NCBI GenBank assembly: GCA_903884235.1
Contig: CAISEB010000016.1
Span: 1 to 64,000, forward strand
Reading direction: 5' to 3'
DNA: 64,000 bases
DNA from: an uncultured Pseudomonadota bacterium
Lineage (GTDB): Bacteria > Pseudomonadota > Gammaproteobacteria > Steroidobacterales > Steroidobacteraceae
The notes beneath the pieces are model-generated. The model did not search any database, was not told the DNA's origin, and saw nothing but the letters and a program-made list of their open reading frames with translations. Position 1 is the first letter of the stretch. The number at the start of each line of letters is the position of its first letter. This document shows positions 63,552-64,000 of this stretch, piece by piece. Made by a program: the position numbers and the translations under genes.

Positions 63552-63983
63552 ATGAGTACGGTTCACGAAAATGCACAGACCGTGCGCCGCGACTGGCTTG
63601 TCGTCGACGCGTCCGGCAAGACCCTTGGTCGCCTGGCCACAGCGCTCGCGATTCGCCTGCGCGGCAAGCACAAGGCCTCGTATACGCCGCACGTCGACTG
63701 CGGTGACAACATCATTGTCCTGAATGCCGAGAAGATTGCCGTCACCGGCGACAAGCTCCGCGACAAGATTTACTACCACCACACCGGCGCGATCGGCGGC
63801 ATCAAGGGCATCGCGCTCGGCAAGATGATGGCGGAACACCCGGAGCGCGCGATCGAGATCGCCGTGAAGGGCATGCTCCCGAAGGGCCCGCTGGGCCGCA
63901 AGATGTTCAAGAAGCTGCACGTCTTCGCAGGCGACAAGCACCCGCATGCTGCCCAGCAGCCGCGTGCCGTCGACCTCGCCTGA
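63552..63983 (+). CDS. rplM: 50S ribosomal protein L13
   Basis: L13, an early-assembly 50S protein. It has 143 residues (E. coli 142) from ATG 63552. [37 protein letters not shown], and [19 protein letters not shown] are diagnostic. The 17 bases left before the window end are consistent with the rplM-rpsI spacer; rpsI is expected next. Confidence 0.98.
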   Translation: MSTVHENAQTVRRDWLVVDASGKTLGRLATALAIRLRGKHKASYTPHVDCGDNIIVLNAEKIAVTGDKLRDKIYYHHTGAIGGIKGIALGKMMAEHPERAIEIAVKGMLPKGPLGRKMFKKLHVFAGDKHPHAAQQPRAVDLA

Positions 63984-64000
63984 CGCCATAGAAGATCCAA

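Overview
The window is 64 kb of very GC-rich, almost fully coding bacterial chromosome. Gene content and order point to a gammaproteobacterium: secY-rpmJ-rpsM junction, miaB-ybeZ-ybeY-corC-lnt, leuS-lptE...holA-nadD-rsfS-rlmH, maf-rng-yhdP-nitrilase-tldD, yjgA/pmbA, uvrA-MFS-ssb. RpoA begins [12 protein letters not shown], unlike Xanthomonadaceae, and ubiquinone hydroxylation uses Coq7. A Nevskiales, Steroidobacterales or Chromatiales-like lineage is my best guess; this is inference from gene order and sequence memory, not from a tree.

Layout. (1) 1-14741: end of tuf, then the S10, spc and alpha ribosomal operons, from rpsJ to rplQ including secY, rpmJ and rpoA, closed by a clear intrinsic terminator. 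rpsJ is cut off from rplC by a perfect 15-bp hairpin, a candidate promoter and a leader of about 230 nt. (2) 14754-21930: pepQ, a small Ala/Pro-repeat lipoprotein, a GNAT acetyltransferase, uvrA, an MFS transporter and ssb. (3) 22052-27167: miaB-ybeZ-ybeY-corC-lnt, a tightly overlapping operon for tRNA modification, rRNA maturation and lipoprotein acylation. (4) 27183-31449: a DUF3422 membrane protein, an AsnC/Lrp regulator divergent from hppD, and an aromatic aminotransferase; the last two make up the first steps of tyrosine catabolism. (5) 31577-42970: leuS-lptE ... holA-nadD-rsfS-rlmH. This normally compact cluster is interrupted by about 5.6 kb holding an HExxH protein, a BtuF-like binding protein, a reversed DUF3299/FtsX-permease/ATPase unit and a periplasmic S10 carboxypeptidase. 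(6) 43099-56328: maf-rng-yhdP-nitrilase-tldD, then on the opposite strand an ExeA-type ATPase fused to an FHA domain, purK, purE and yjgA, with pmbA (tldE) divergent. (7) 56380-64000: a cystathionine gamma-synthase-family enzyme, yihY, purC, djlA, an orphan Xre/MbcA/ParS-type antitoxin-like gene, rpe, a Crp-family regulator with an acidic tail, coq7 and rplM; rpsI would follow.

Most of the window is housekeeping. No rRNA, tRNA, insertion sequence, prophage, CRISPR array or broken gene was seen. The best candidates for something less described are the rpsJ/rplC split with its leader, the lptE-holA insertion with its HExxH protein, the ExeA-FHA fusion, the histone-like tail on RsfS, the orphan antitoxin-like gene and the GCT-codon Ala/Pro lipoprotein. 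Promoter and operator calls are by eye and tentative.
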